Below, in pieces: positions 18,532 to 28,017 of a stretch of 64,000 nt of DNA (positions within the stretch are counted from its first letter, which is position 1; every line of letters begins with the position of its first letter). The position numbers and the translations under genes are program-made. The notes beneath the pieces are model-generated. The model saw nothing but the letters and a program-made list of their open reading frames with translations, ran no database searches and was not told the origin of the DNA. This DNA comes from Frateuria edaphi (lineage in GTDB: Bacteria; Pseudomonadota; Gammaproteobacteria; Xanthomonadales; Rhodanobacteraceae): contig NZ_CP088251.1 in assembly GCF_021117405.1 (NCBI RefSeq), positions 1,240,001 through 1,304,000 on the forward strand, written 5' to 3'.

Positions 18532-20403
18532 ATGATCCAATCGCAGGCTCAGTCGAGCGCAACGAGCCATTCGTCCACTTCCGCCAGCGACGGCCCGGCG
18601 GCGGGCGTTCCGGGCCTGGACATCCTCCAGCAGGTCATCGATGCCAGCCCGGCGATGATCCAGGTCGCCGACCGCGATTACCGTTTCCTGGCGATCAACC
18701 GGACCAGCGCCGACGAGTTCGAGCGCATTTTCGGGGTGCGGCCCCGGCGTGGCGACTCCATGCTCGACCTGCTTGGTGACAGGCCGCGCGAGCAGGGCGA
18801 AGTCAGGGCCGTGTGGAGCCGCGCGCTTGCCGGCGAGTCGTTCCGCCAGACCGGCGAATACGGCGACGCCCGGCGCGGCCGGCGCAGCTACGAGATGAGC
18901 TTCTTCCCGCTGCGCGACGCGCGCGGGCAGCAGGTCGGCGCCTTCCAGTTCGTCCACGAGACCACCGGCGCGATGCAGGTACGCGATCCGGTCGACGGGG
19001 GCGGACTGCATCGGGCCGGCGGCGCGACCGCGGCGGCGCTGCAGGACCGGCCCTACCGCGACCTGTTCGCGCGCATCCGCGAGGGCTTCTTCATTGCCGA
19101 GGTGGTGCGCGACGGGGCGGGCCAGGTCATCGATTTCGTTTTCCTGGAAGTCAACGAGGCGTTCACCGCACAGACCGGCCGTGCGGCACAGGCGGTCGTG
19201 GGCCGGCCGGTCAGCGAGGTGGTGCCGGGATTCCCGTTCAGCGTCATCCAGCTCTACGGCAAGGTAGTCGACGAGGGCGTTCCGGCGGCGTTCGAAGTCG
19301 AGGTGCCCGCGCTGCAGCTGCGCACGTTCGAGGCCCGTGCCCATCCGCTCGGAGGGCAGTGCTTCGCCGTGCTGTTCCTGGACATCACCGAGCGCAAGCG
19401 CATGGAGCAGGCGTTGGAGAACAGCCGCACCTCGCTCGCCACCATCGTCGACTCGGTCGACCAGATCATCTGGACCGCCCGACCCGATGGCTACCACGAG
19501 TTCTTCAATCGCCGCTGGTATGAATTCACCGGCGCCACGCCGGGAACCACCGAAGGCGACGGATGGGCCTACCTGTTCCATCCGGACGACCGCGAGCGAA
19601 CCTTCGAACGCTGGCGGCACAGCCTGGCCACCGGCGAGCCCTACGAGATCGAATACCGCCTGCGCCACCACACGGGGGTCTACCGCTGGGTACTCGGCCG
19701 CGCGCATCCGGTACGCAATGACAGCGGGCAGATCCTGCACTGGATGGGCACCTGCACCGACATCCACGAACAGAAGGCTTCCGCCGAGCAGCTGGAGCTG
19801 GCCGGCAAGGAGCTGAGCCACCGCATCAAGAACATATTCGCGGTGGTTTCCGGCCTGGTCGCGCTGACGGTCCGGCGGTTCCCCGGAAGCCGCGCCTTCG
19901 CCGACGAACTGCTCGCCCGCCTTCTCGCCCTGGACGAGGCCCACGACTATGCCCGCCCGCAGGGAGCCGACGCCGGGCCGGTGGAGAAGGAGGCTACGGT
20001 GCTGGGCCTCACCCGGCGCCTGCTCAGGCCCTATGCGCTGGAGGGATACGACCGCATCGAGGTGACTGGGGATGACCTGGCACTCGATCCGCGCGCGCTC
20101 ACGCCGCTGTCCCTGGCAATCCACGAATTGGCTACCAACGCGGCCAAATACGGGGCGTTTGCCGTGCCTGACGGCAAGGTGCGAATCTGGGGCGAGCGCT
20201 CCGTTGACCGCTTCGCGCTGAACTGGCGCGAGCAGGGCGGGCCTCCCGTGCAGGAACCGGAGCGGACCGGCTTCGGCAGCCGGCTAGTTGACCTGACGCT
20301 GCGCGAGCAGTTGGCCGGAGAGCTGACCCGCATCTGGCATCCCGAGGGACTCGAGATACGCGTGTCCGTGCCGATCGACCGGCTCGCGGGCGATCAAGCG
20401 TAG
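18532..20403 (+). CDS. Multi-PAS HWE/HisKA_2-type sensor histidine kinase
   Basis: 623 residues, no membrane segment, so cytoplasmic. Three PAS domains are recognisable: about 30-150 (VIDASPAMIQVADRDYRFLAIN), about 165-290 (with FLEVNEAFTAQTGR) and about 300-420, ending in a PAC-like EIEYRLRHHTGVYRWVLGRAH. The kinase core has the HWE/HisKA_2 H-box ELSHRIKNIFAVV, N-box HELATNAAKYGAF and a short ATPase end containing GFGSRLVDLTL. Such kinases often act in stress or light signalling with lone receivers. ATG 18532 is the first start that gives plausible PAS sequence; its ribosome-binding site is weak. It stands about 300 bp after a lone receiver gene, which may be its partner. Confidence 0.85.
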   Translation: MIQSQAQSSATSHSSTSASDGPAAGVPGLDILQQVIDASPAMIQVADRDYRFLAINRTSADEFERIFGVRPRRGDSMLDLLGDRPREQGEVRAVWSRALAGESFRQTGEYGDARRGRRSYEMSFFPLRDARGQQVGAFQFVHETTGAMQVRDPVDGGGLHRAGGATAAALQDRPYRDLFARIREGFFIAEVVRDGAGQVIDFVFLEVNEAFTAQTGRAAQAVVGRPVSEVVPGFPFSVIQLYGKVVDEGVPAAFEVEVPALQLRTFEARAHPLGGQCFAVLFLDITERKRMEQALENSRTSLATIVDSVDQIIWTARPDGYHEFFNRRWYEFTGATPGTTEGDGWAYLFHPDDRERTFERWRHSLATGEPYEIEYRLRHHTGVYRWVLGRAHPVRNDSGQILHWMGTCTDIHEQKASAEQLELAGKELSHRIKNIFAVVSGLVALTVRRFPGSRAFADELLARLLALDEAHDYARPQGADAGPVEKEATVLGLTRRLLRPYALEGYDRIEVTGDDLALDPRALTPLSLAIHELATNAAKYGAFAVPDGKVRIWGERSVDRFALNWREQGGPPVQEPERTGFGSRLVDLTLREQLAGELTRIWHPEGLEIRVSVPIDRLAGDQA

Positions 20404-20596
20404 ACCGCACTATCCAGGGCAACAGCATCGAACCAAAAAAGAGGGGGGCGCGAAGCTCGCGGGGCGATGTCCTGCCATGCCGTCTCCGGCCCGATGAGCG
20501 CCTGTCCCGCGAACGCGGCATGACTTCAGGCCCATGCACTAGTGTGAACTTCGCACTAACCTTCACAGCAACCCAAGTGGCAGTGCAGGCAAGCGT

Positions 20597-20959
20597 GTGG
20601 ACGATCGGGTCGGCCATCTGAAGAAATTCCAGAAGGAGCTCTCCGCCGGCACCGTTTCGCTGGTGTTGCTGGCGGTGCTGGGGCAATCGAGGCAGCCGCT
20701 TTACGGCTATCAGATCGCCAAGCGGCTGGAAGAGCTGGGCGAGGGCGTGCTGGCGGGCAAGCAGAGCGCGCTCTACCCGGTGCTGCGCAACCTGGAGGCG
20801 GCCGGGTTGCTGGCCAGCGAAGTGGAGCCTTCGGTGAGCGGTCCGCCGCGCCGCTATTACCGCGTTACCAAGCCGGGGCGGGACGTGCTGCGCGAATGGG
20901 TCGCGGCCTGGAACGCCACGCGTGATTCCGTCGACAAGGTCCTTCAAGGAGAGGTGTGA
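20597..20959 (+). CDS. PadR-family transcriptional regulator
   Basis: 120 residues starting with GTG 20597. The winged helix has the PadR features LYGYQIAKRLEEL (about 35-47) and ..KQSALYPVLRNLEAAGLLAS.. (about 55-75), then a short dimerisation helix (REWVAAWNATRDSVDKVL). PadR proteins repress nearby genes and are released by small molecules or stress. Its stop overlaps the start of the HAAS/sensor membrane protein (TGATG), the usual PadR partner arrangement. Confidence 0.88.
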   Translation: MDDRVGHLKKFQKELSAGTVSLVLLAVLGQSRQPLYGYQIAKRLEELGEGVLAGKQSALYPVLRNLEAAGLLASEVEPSVSGPPRRYYRVTKPGRDVLREWVAAWNATRDSVDKVLQGEV

Positions 20960-21873
20960 TGAACGCACCGCGCACGATCAACGAATATCTCGACCAACTG
21001 CGCGCCGCGCTGCGCGGCGCCGACCCGGCACTGGTGCAGGATGCGCTCTACGACGCCGAGGAACACCTGCGCGCCGAGCTGGCCGAACAGCCGGGCCGCA
21101 GCGAGGCGGACATGCTGGCCCATGTGGTCGGGAGCTACGGCGCACCGGAAGAGGTGGCCGAGCTCTACCGTGACCAGGAAATCAAAATCCAGCGCGCGTT
21201 GCGACCGCCGCTGCAGCCCAGGCGCCGCTCGCTGGCGGGGCGCTTCTTCGGCGTGGCGGCCGACCCTCGCACTTATGGCGCGCTGTTCTACATGGTGCTG
21301 GCGCTGGCCACGGGCATCTTCTATTTCACCTGGGCGGTCACCGGCGTGTCGCTGTCGGCGGGGCTGTCGGTGCTGATCGTCGGCTTGCCGTTCATCGTGC
21401 TGTTCTTCGGCTCGGTGCGGGTGCTCTCGCTGGTGGAGGGCCGGATCGTGGAGGCCATGCTGGGTGCGCGCATGCCACGGCGTCCGCCCTATCCGACGCG
21501 CGAGCTGACCCTGATGAAGCGCATCGGCGCCATGTTCACCGACGCGCGCACCTGGACCACATTGCTGTACATGCTGTTGATGCTGCCGCTGGGTATCGTC
21601 TACTTCACCATTGCGGTGACGCTGATCTCGGTGGCGGTGGGCTTCATCGGCGCGCCGATCGCCTGGGCGTTCGCGCCGAGCTGGATCTCGGACGTGTACG
21701 TCAACGACCAGCCGGTCATCAACTGGGGCTTCGGCCAGCACGTGCCGGGTTGGGGCGACGCGATCGCGCTGTGCGTGCTGGGCGTGCTGCTGTTGTTCGC
21801 CACGCTGCACCTGGCGCGTGGCCTGGGCCGAATGCATGGGCAGGTCGCGCGGCACCTGCTGGTGCGCGGCTGA
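20959..21873 (+). CDS. HAAS-domain plus sensor-domain membrane protein
   Basis: 304 residues. The first about 75 residues form an alpha-helical HAAS-type module (INEYLDQLRAALRG..LVQDALYDAEEHLRAEL), the domain usually encoded next to PadR regulators. Then come two similar halves, each with FTDARTWTTLLYMLL-like or AADPRTYGALFYMVL-like segments and two membrane helices (about 105-150 and 200-245), matching the putative sensor domain family, plus a last helix near 285. It is likely an inner-membrane sensor or stress protein controlled by the PadR gene. AGGAGAGG lies before ATG 20959; GTG 20956 is one codon earlier. Confidence 0.82.
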   Translation: MNAPRTINEYLDQLRAALRGADPALVQDALYDAEEHLRAELAEQPGRSEADMLAHVVGSYGAPEEVAELYRDQEIKIQRALRPPLQPRRRSLAGRFFGVAADPRTYGALFYMVLALATGIFYFTWAVTGVSLSAGLSVLIVGLPFIVLFFGSVRVLSLVEGRIVEAMLGARMPRRPPYPTRELTLMKRIGAMFTDARTWTTLLYMLLMLPLGIVYFTIAVTLISVAVGFIGAPIAWAFAPSWISDVYVNDQPVINWGFGQHVPGWGDAIALCVLGVLLLFATLHLARGLGRMHGQVARHLLVRG

Positions 21874-21886
21874 GCGTTGGTAGCAG

Positions 21887-21904
21887 GGTGGGCTTCGGCC
21901 CACC
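21887..21904 (+). terminator. GGTGGGC-TTCG-GCCCACC hairpin
   Basis: Seven-base-pair stem closed by a TTCG tetraloop, 14 bp after the sensor gene stop. It lacks a T-run, so it may be a dispersed repeat that ends or protects the transcript. Related elements occur at 31226-31245 and 38292-38311. Confidence 0.5.
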
Positions 21905-21963
21905 AGCGGGGCTCGCGGCAAGGCGTCTGGCGGGCTGAAGGCGCCCCGCGAGCCTGATGAAGG

Positions 21964-22257
21964 TCAGAAATCGTCGCCGTCGACGATTTCCAGGCCCGCG
22001 TCCAGTCGGCGGGCTTCGGCTTCGGCGACCACCCGCACCGCATCGGCGCGCATGTCGTCCGGTGCGTCGACCTCGACCATGAAGACTTTGCCCTCGCTGT
22101 CGTCGACGAGGTTGGCCGAGCTGGAATCGTCGCGCACGCCCAGCATGAAGTCCTCGATCTCCTCGACGTGTTCGATGCCGTCGATGCCGTGCAGCACGGT
22201 GATGATCGAATCGGCGGCGTCACGGTTGCCGATGAGGCGCAGGCGGATCATGGACAT
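21964..22257 (-). CDS. Small acidic protein with ACT/ferredoxin-like pattern, unknown function
   Basis: 97 residues, strongly acidic. The pattern beta (MIRLRLIGN), helix (AADSIITVLHGIDG), beta (VEEIEDFMLG), then KVFMVEVDAPDDMRADAVRVVAEAEAR looks like a small alpha/beta sandwich as in the N-terminal part of DUF389 proteins. I do not recognise a characterised family. ATG 22257 is the first start in the block that gives a complete beta strand. Divergent from the methyltransferase gene. Confidence 0.7.
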   Translation of the reverse strand: MSMIRLRLIGNRDAADSIITVLHGIDGIEHVEEIEDFMLGVRDDSSSANLVDDSEGKVFMVEVDAPDDMRADAVRVVAEAEARRLDAGLEIVDGDDF

Positions 22258-22361
22258 GACTGGCTCCAGATGGGGCGGTTGCAAAAATGCTGGAGTGCCC
22301 CATGTATGCGTCGGGTGATTGCCAGGCCGTACCATGGGCTTTTTTCGCGACCGCCCAGCCC

Positions 22362-22970
22362 ATGCCCAAGACCTACGATCGCGCCTATTTCGACAAGTGG
22401 TACCGCGACCCGCGCCACGCCGTCGCCTCGATCGCCGAACTCAGGCGAAAGGTGGCGCTGGCGGTCGCACAGGCGGAGTACTACCTGGGTCGCCCGCTGC
22501 GCAACGTGCTCGATGTCGGCTGCGGTGAGGCACCGTGGCGCGCGCCGCTGCGCGCACTGCGGCCGGGCGTGGAATACCGCGGACTGGACGCGAGCGCCTA
22601 CGTGGTGGCCCGCTACGGGCGCAGCCGCAACGTCGGGCTGGCAAGTTTCGGCCAACTCGAGCACCTGCGCTTCGACAGCCGCTTCGACCTGATCGTGTGC
22701 ACCGACGTGCTGCATTATCTCAGGCCCGGCGAGATCCGCGCCGGCCTGGCCGGCATCGGCGAGATGCTCGAGGGCGTGGCGTTCCTGGAGGTTTTCACTA
22801 GCCGCGACGACGTCGTCGGTGACCGCGAAGGGTTCCTGTCGCGGCCGCCCGCTTGGTACCTTCGCGAGTTCGCGCAGACGGGCCTGATGCCGTGTGGCTC
22901 GCATTGCTACCTGGGGCCGCGGCTGGAGCGTCACGTGGCGGCGCTCGAGCGTGCAAGGGTCGCAGGCTAG
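22362..22970 (+). CDS. Class I SAM-dependent methyltransferase
   Basis: 202 residues. Motif I is LDVGCGEAPW (about 49-58), motif II region GLDASAYVV (about 75) and motif IV LIVCTDVLHYL (about 108-118). The fold is the small Rossmann-type methyltransferase; the substrate cannot be deduced. ATG 22362 gives MPKTYDRAYFDKWYRDP, a common N-terminus for this group, although the frame is open 25 codons upstream. It stands alone, divergent from the small acidic protein. Confidence 0.83.
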   Translation: MPKTYDRAYFDKWYRDPRHAVASIAELRRKVALAVAQAEYYLGRPLRNVLDVGCGEAPWRAPLRALRPGVEYRGLDASAYVVARYGRSRNVGLASFGQLEHLRFDSRFDLIVCTDVLHYLRPGEIRAGLAGIGEMLEGVAFLEVFTSRDDVVGDREGFLSRPPAWYLREFAQTGLMPCGSHCYLGPRLERHVAALERARVAG

Positions 22971-23055
22971 GCATTCACGGCGCGGATGGAGGCGGGTCGC
23001 ATAATCCGCCGTCTGCCGCCGCGGGTGCAGGTTGTTTTGGTTCGAGAGGTCAGTC

Positions 23056-24993
23056 ATGTCGACAGGTGAGGAAAACTACAGCCGGATGGTGCAGGCGCTG
23101 GACACGCTTGCCATGGTTTTCCTCGATCCGCAGGGTCGGATCGCCAGCTGGAACGCAGGTGCCGAACGCATTTTCGGCTACGCCGTCGCCGACATCGTCG
23201 GCCAGCCTTTCGAGTCGCTGCAAACCCCGGAGAGCTGCGCGGCGGGCTTGCCGGAGCAGGCCCTCAAGGCGGCAAGGGATGACGGACGCGACGAGGAAAC
23301 CGGTTGGCACCAGGGCAAGCACGGCCAGCGGGTGTGGGCGCGAACCATCCTGGAGGCCGTGCGTGACAGGGCGGGCAAGCTGGAGGGCTACGCCTACCTG
23401 GTCCGCGACATTCCCTGGCCGCACCAGTCCGACGACATGCTTGGCAGCAACGAGCAGCAGTTCAGCCTGCTCGTGCAGGGCGTGCGCGACTACGCCATCT
23501 ACCTGCTCGACCCGGACGGCCATGTGGCCAGCTGGAATGCCGGCGCCCAGCGCATCAAGGGTTATCGCGCCGACGAGGTGCTGGGCAAGCACTTCAGCCA
23601 TTTCTACGCGGACGAGGACGCCAAGGCCGGAAAGCCCGCCCGCAACCTCGCCGTCGCGCGCACGCAGGGCGTGTACGAGGGCGAGGGTTGGCGCCGGCGC
23701 AAGGATGGCTCGCTGTTCTTCGCGCATGTGGTGATCGACCGCCTGACCGACGACACGGGCCGGGTCGTGGGCTTTGCCAAGATCACCCGCGACGTGACCG
23801 AGAAGAAGCGGGCCGAAGAGGAACTGGCGGTCGCGCGCGAGGCGCTGTTCCAGTCGCAGAAATCCGAATCCATCGGCCAGCTCACCGGTGGCGTGGCGCA
23901 CGACTTCAACAACCTGTTGATGGCGGTGATGGGCAACCTGGAGTTATTGCGCAAATGGTTGCCGCCGGCCGCGCGCCCGCAGCAGCTGCTGGACAACGCG
24001 ATGGCCGGCGCGCAGCGTGGCGCGGCATTGACCCAGCGCATGCTCGCCTTCGCGCGGCGCCAGGAACTGCATCCGCGGCCGGTCGACGTGCCGCTGCTGG
24101 TGCATGGCATGGCGGACCTGATCCGACGCTCGCTGGGGCCGGAAATCCGCATCGGCACCAGTTTCCCGCTGCAGCTCCCGCGGATATTGATCGACCCCAA
24201 CCAGCTGGAACTGGCGCTGCTCAACCTGGCCGTCAACGGCCGCGATGCCATGCCGCAAGGCGGCCGGCTGGAGATCGGGGCGCGCAGCGAGTGGGCCGGC
24301 GAGGGCCACTCGACCGCGCTGCCTCACGGCGAATACGTCTGCCTGTGGGTGGCCGACGAGGGCCACGGCATGGACCCGGATACCGTCCGGCGCGCCACGG
24401 AGCCGTTCTTCACCACCAAGGGCGTGGGCAAGGGCACCGGCCTGGGCTTGTCGATGGCTTATGGCCTGGCCGAGCAATCGGGCGGGCGCCTGCTGCTGCA
24501 GAGTCAGCCGGGCAGGGGCACCACAGTGGAAATCTGGTTGCCGGTCGCCGCCGCGACGTCCGACGCGACCGCGGTCGCCGAGGCGAGCGAGGACATCGAT
24601 GCCCCGATGCATGCGGGCGAGCCGCTGAGCCTGCTGGTCGTGGACGACGACGAGCTCGTGCTGCTGAGCACGATGGCGATGGCCGAGGATCTCGGTCACG
24701 CCGTCCATGCCGTGCGTTCGGCCGAGGAGGCACTGGCGTACGTCGATGCCAAGGGCGAGGTCGACGTAGTCATCACGGACCAAGCGATGCCCGGCATCAC
24801 CGGCATCCGGCTGGCCAAGCTCCTGCGCGATCGCGATCCGGGCCTGCCGATCGTGCTTGCTTCCGGCTATGCCGAGCTTCCCGGGGCGCCCGCCATGGAA
24901 CTGGTGCGGCTGGGCAAACCCTTCACCAGGCGCGAACTGCATCGGGCCATCGCCGATGCCGCCGGCCAGCTCGGCGTGGCGAGGGCTGGCTGA
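23056..24993 (+). CDS. PAS-PAS hybrid histidine kinase with C-terminal receiver
   Basis: 645 residues, cytoplasmic. PAS 1 (about 15-130) and PAS 2 (about 135-255) both show a WNAGAERIFGY/WNAGAQRIKGY core typical of PAS_9-like redox or ligand sensors. The kinase has H-box [17 protein letters not shown] (about 280), N-box NLAVNGRDAMP, G1 DEGHGMD, F-box EPFFTTK and G2 [12 protein letters not shown] receiver follows (about 520-640) with LVVDDDELVLL, phospho-acceptor aspartate in VVITDQAMPG and LGKPF. ATG 23056 follows GAGAGG. It belongs to the same hybrid-kinase subfamily as the protein encoded at 25110-27899. Confidence 0.9.
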   Translation: MSTGEENYSRMVQALDTLAMVFLDPQGRIASWNAGAERIFGYAVADIVGQPFESLQTPESCAAGLPEQALKAARDDGRDEETGWHQGKHGQRVWARTILEAVRDRAGKLEGYAYLVRDIPWPHQSDDMLGSNEQQFSLLVQGVRDYAIYLLDPDGHVASWNAGAQRIKGYRADEVLGKHFSHFYADEDAKAGKPARNLAVARTQGVYEGEGWRRRKDGSLFFAHVVIDRLTDDTGRVVGFAKITRDVTEKKRAEEELAVAREALFQSQKSESIGQLTGGVAHDFNNLLMAVMGNLELLRKWLPPAARPQQLLDNAMAGAQRGAALTQRMLAFARRQELHPRPVDVPLLVHGMADLIRRSLGPEIRIGTSFPLQLPRILIDPNQLELALLNLAVNGRDAMPQGGRLEIGARSEWAGEGHSTALPHGEYVCLWVADEGHGMDPDTVRRATEPFFTTKGVGKGTGLGLSMAYGLAEQSGGRLLLQSQPGRGTTVEIWLPVAAATSDATAVAEASEDIDAPMHAGEPLSLLVVDDDELVLLSTMAMAEDLGHAVHAVRSAEEALAYVDAKGEVDVVITDQAMPGITGIRLAKLLRDRDPGLPIVLASGYAELPGAPAMELVRLGKPFTRRELHRAIADAAGQLGVARAG

Positions 24994-25109
24994 GCATTTT
25001 GCGGGCGTGATCGGCGGGCTTCGCGCCGCATCCTTCCGGGAACCTCACGTCCCCATGTCCCGCCTGCGCTAAAGTGCCCTGGCTGGTCGCAGGAACGAGG
25101 TGGTTTGCC

Positions 25110-27899
25110 ATGCAGCACCGCGCGGATCCGTTCTCCACGCAGGCGTGCGCCGGAATGCCGTTTGGCAGCGAGGAGCGCCTGGAGCTGGCGACGCGCGCGG
25201 CCAAGCTGGGCATCTGGGACTGGAACCTGCTCGATAACACGTTCGTCTATTCCCCCCGCGCCCGCGAGATCTGCGGCTTGCCGCCGGGCGACGAACCGTT
25301 GCGCCTGGAACAGCTGCAGGCACGCACCCATCCGGACGACCTGCCGCGCACGCATGGCATGTTGCTGCGCGCGCTCGATCCACAGATCCGCGAGCGCGTG
25401 CCCTTCGAATACCGCGTGGTGCACGATGACGGCGAAGTACGCTGGGTGATCGCGCATGGCCAGGCGTTGTTCGCGCCCGTCGATGGCGAGGTCCGCGCGG
25501 TGCGCTACATCGGCACGTTGCAGGACGTCAGCGAGTGGCGCCAGCTGCGTGCGGCGCTGGAAACCAGCCAGGCGCGGCTGCACCTGGCCATCGAAGCCGG
25601 GCGCATGGCGGTGTGGGAAGCGGACCTGCGCAACGAGACGCTCGTCGGCTCGCCCGAACTCAACCGCCTGCTCGGCTTTCCCGAGGACGCCACGCCCACG
25701 ATGGAGCAGATTCGCGCCGGCTACCCCGCTGGCGAACGCGAGCGTCTGCAGGCGTGCATGGTCGATGCGCTGGCCCATGGCGAGCGCTTCATCGAGACAG
25801 AGTTTCGCTATGTCTGCCCCGGTGGCGAAGGGCGCGCGCTGCTGCTGCGTGCCGAGATCCACGCGCAGGACGGCCAGCCGGCGAAGGCGATGGGCGTGCT
25901 GATGGACGTCACCGACCGCCGCCGCGCCGAGGATGCGCTGCGCGCCAGCGAAGCGCGGCTGAAGCTCGCCCAGCGGGTGGGCAAGATCGGCGTATGGGAC
26001 TGGGAGCTGCCGTCGGGCGACGCCAGCTGGTCGCGCGAGATGTACGTGCTGTTCGGGCTTGACCCGGACGCGGGGATCACGCCCGAAGAGGCCTGGCTTG
26101 CCACCGTGTACGAGGAAGACCGCGTGGCCGTCGACGAGGCGGTCCGCCGCAGCACCGAAAGCGGCCAGCCGCTGGACATCGAATTCCGCATCCGCACCCA
26201 CGGCGAGACGCGCTGGATCCTCTCCAAGGGCACGCCCGTCATCGGTTCCGATGGCGGGCGCCGGATGATCGGCGTCAACCAGGACGTCACCGGCGCGCAC
26301 CGCGAGCGGACCGCGCTGGAGGATCGCAACCGTGCGCTGCAGGAGGCGGCGCTGCGGATCGGGCGCGAGCGCGAGCGGGTGTTCGAGCTCAGCCGCGACC
26401 TGTTCGCGGTGGCCGGGTTCGACGGCTACTTCAAGGTCATCAATCCCTCCTGGACCCGCATCCTGGGCTACGACAGCGAGACCCTGCTCGCGCGGCCTTT
26501 CCTGGATTTCATCCATCCGGAGGACCGGGCCACCGCCGATGCCGTGCTGGCATGCCTGCGCCGCGGGCACGTGGCTCCGCCGTTCGAGAACCGCATGCGG
26601 TGCGAGCACGGCGGCTGGCGCTGGATCGCCTGGACTGCAGTGGCCGAGCATGACCGCATCTACGCGGTCGGGCGCGATGTCACCCAGGAGAAGCTCGCCG
26701 CGCACGAACTGGAGGCGGCCAACCGCCAGTTGCGCAACCAGATCGAAGGCCGCGAGCGGGTCGAGGCGACGTTGCGCCAGATGCAGCGGCTGGAGGCGGT
26801 CGGCCAGCTCACCTCCGGCGTGGCGCACGACTTCAACAACCTGCTCACCATCGTGCTGGGCAACCTCGACCTGATCGAAATGACGGTGGACGACCCCAAG
26901 GTGCGCCGGCGGCTGGACCTGATGCGCCAGGCCGCGCTGCGAGGCGCCACGCTGACCTCGCAGCTGCTCGCGTTCTCGCGCCGGCAGCGGCTGGAGCCCA
27001 AGGTGGTCGACCTGAACGGCACCGTCCAGGGCATGAGCGAGCTGCTCCGCAGCACCATGGGCGGCAGCGTTGCGGTGGCGGCACACCTGCAACCGGGTTT
27101 GTGGAGCGCGTTGGTCGATCCGACCCAGATCGAACTGGTGATCCTCAACCTCGCGATCAACGCACGCGACGCCATGCCGGTGGGCGGCAGCCTTGCCATC
27201 GAGACGGCCAATGCCTCGCTCACCGACGAGCCCCGAGTACCCGGCGAGCCGACGCCGGGCGACTACGTGGTCATTTCGGTCACCGATACCGGCACCGGCA
27301 TGAGCGAGGAAGTGCGCGCGCACGCGTTCGAGCCGTTCTTCACCACCAAGGGCGTGGGCAAGGGGTCCGGGCTGGGCCTGGCACAGGTGCTCGGGTTTGC
27401 GCAGCAGTCCGGCGGCGGCGTGCGCATCGAGAGCCGGCCGGACGCCGGAACCACCGTGCGCGTCTACCTGCCGCGCGCGCAGGCAGGCGTGGCCGCGGAG
27501 CCGGCGATGGCCGACAACCACACCCACGCCGAGCCGCTGCCACAGCGCCGGTTCGCGCTGCTGGTCGATGACGACAGCGCGGTCCGCGATGTCACCGCCG
27601 CGCGGCTGCGCCAGCTCGGCTTCGAGGTGCTGGAGGCCGGGTCTGGCGGCGCGGCGCTGGATCTGCTGGACCGTTCGGCGCAGGTGGACCTGCTGGTGGC
27701 GGACTTCGCCATGCCCGGCATGAACGGCGTGGAGGTTGCCCAGCAGGCCCGCGCACGCCGGCCCGAACTGCCCGTGCTGTTCGTTACCGGCTATGCCGAC
27801 CAGACCGCATTGGCGGGCGTCGGCGAGGAGCGGGTGGTGCAGAAACCGTTCCGCGACGACGAGCTGGAACGCAAGGTGCTGGCGGTAGTGGGCGCCTGA
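25110..27899 (+). CDS. Multi-PAS hybrid histidine kinase with C-terminal receiver
   Basis: 929 residues. At least four PAS/PAC units are visible at about 25-145, 160-280, 290-405 and 420-540. Three of these include the PAC-like EYRVVHDDGEVRWVI, EFRYVCPGGEGR and EFRIRTHGETRWIL. The kinase core has [17 protein letters not shown]-box [12 protein letters not shown]1 DTGTGMS, F-box EPFFTTK and G2 GKGSGLGLAQ. The C-terminal receiver has LLVDDDSAVRDV, phospho-acceptor in LLVADFAMPG and VQKPFRDDE. No membrane segments. ATG 25110 follows GGAACGAGGTGG. Together with the preceding hybrid kinase this suggests recent subfamily expansion here. Confidence 0.9.
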   Translation: MQHRADPFSTQACAGMPFGSEERLELATRAAKLGIWDWNLLDNTFVYSPRAREICGLPPGDEPLRLEQLQARTHPDDLPRTHGMLLRALDPQIRERVPFEYRVVHDDGEVRWVIAHGQALFAPVDGEVRAVRYIGTLQDVSEWRQLRAALETSQARLHLAIEAGRMAVWEADLRNETLVGSPELNRLLGFPEDATPTMEQIRAGYPAGERERLQACMVDALAHGERFIETEFRYVCPGGEGRALLLRAEIHAQDGQPAKAMGVLMDVTDRRRAEDALRASEARLKLAQRVGKIGVWDWELPSGDASWSREMYVLFGLDPDAGITPEEAWLATVYEEDRVAVDEAVRRSTESGQPLDIEFRIRTHGETRWILSKGTPVIGSDGGRRMIGVNQDVTGAHRERTALEDRNRALQEAALRIGRERERVFELSRDLFAVAGFDGYFKVINPSWTRILGYDSETLLARPFLDFIHPEDRATADAVLACLRRGHVAPPFENRMRCEHGGWRWIAWTAVAEHDRIYAVGRDVTQEKLAAHELEAANRQLRNQIEGRERVEATLRQMQRLEAVGQLTSGVAHDFNNLLTIVLGNLDLIEMTVDDPKVRRRLDLMRQAALRGATLTSQLLAFSRRQRLEPKVVDLNGTVQGMSELLRSTMGGSVAVAAHLQPGLWSALVDPTQIELVILNLAINARDAMPVGGSLAIETANASLTDEPRVPGEPTPGDYVVISVTDTGTGMSEEVRAHAFEPFFTTKGVGKGSGLGLAQVLGFAQQSGGGVRIESRPDAGTTVRVYLPRAQAGVAAEPAMADNHTHAEPLPQRRFALLVDDDSAVRDVTAARLRQLGFEVLEAGSGGAALDLLDRSAQVDLLVADFAMPGMNGVEVAQQARARRPELPVLFVTGYADQTALAGVGEERVVQKPFRDDELERKVLAVVGA

Positions 27900-28017
27900 C
27901 CTGCGCCGTCCCCTTGCCGGGGCTCGAGAGCTTCCGCATGGGCAAGCTTCGGGACGGTAGGAATCCGCAGCTCGCATGCCTACCATGCAAGGGGTGTCCC
28001 CTCGCAAAGGTGCTCCT

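Noticed and set aside
24867-28007. 1046-codon open frame on the minus strand
   Set aside because: It is antisense to the multi-PAS hybrid kinase, is rich in His/Arg/Gln typical of reversed GC-rich coding DNA, and shows no domain.
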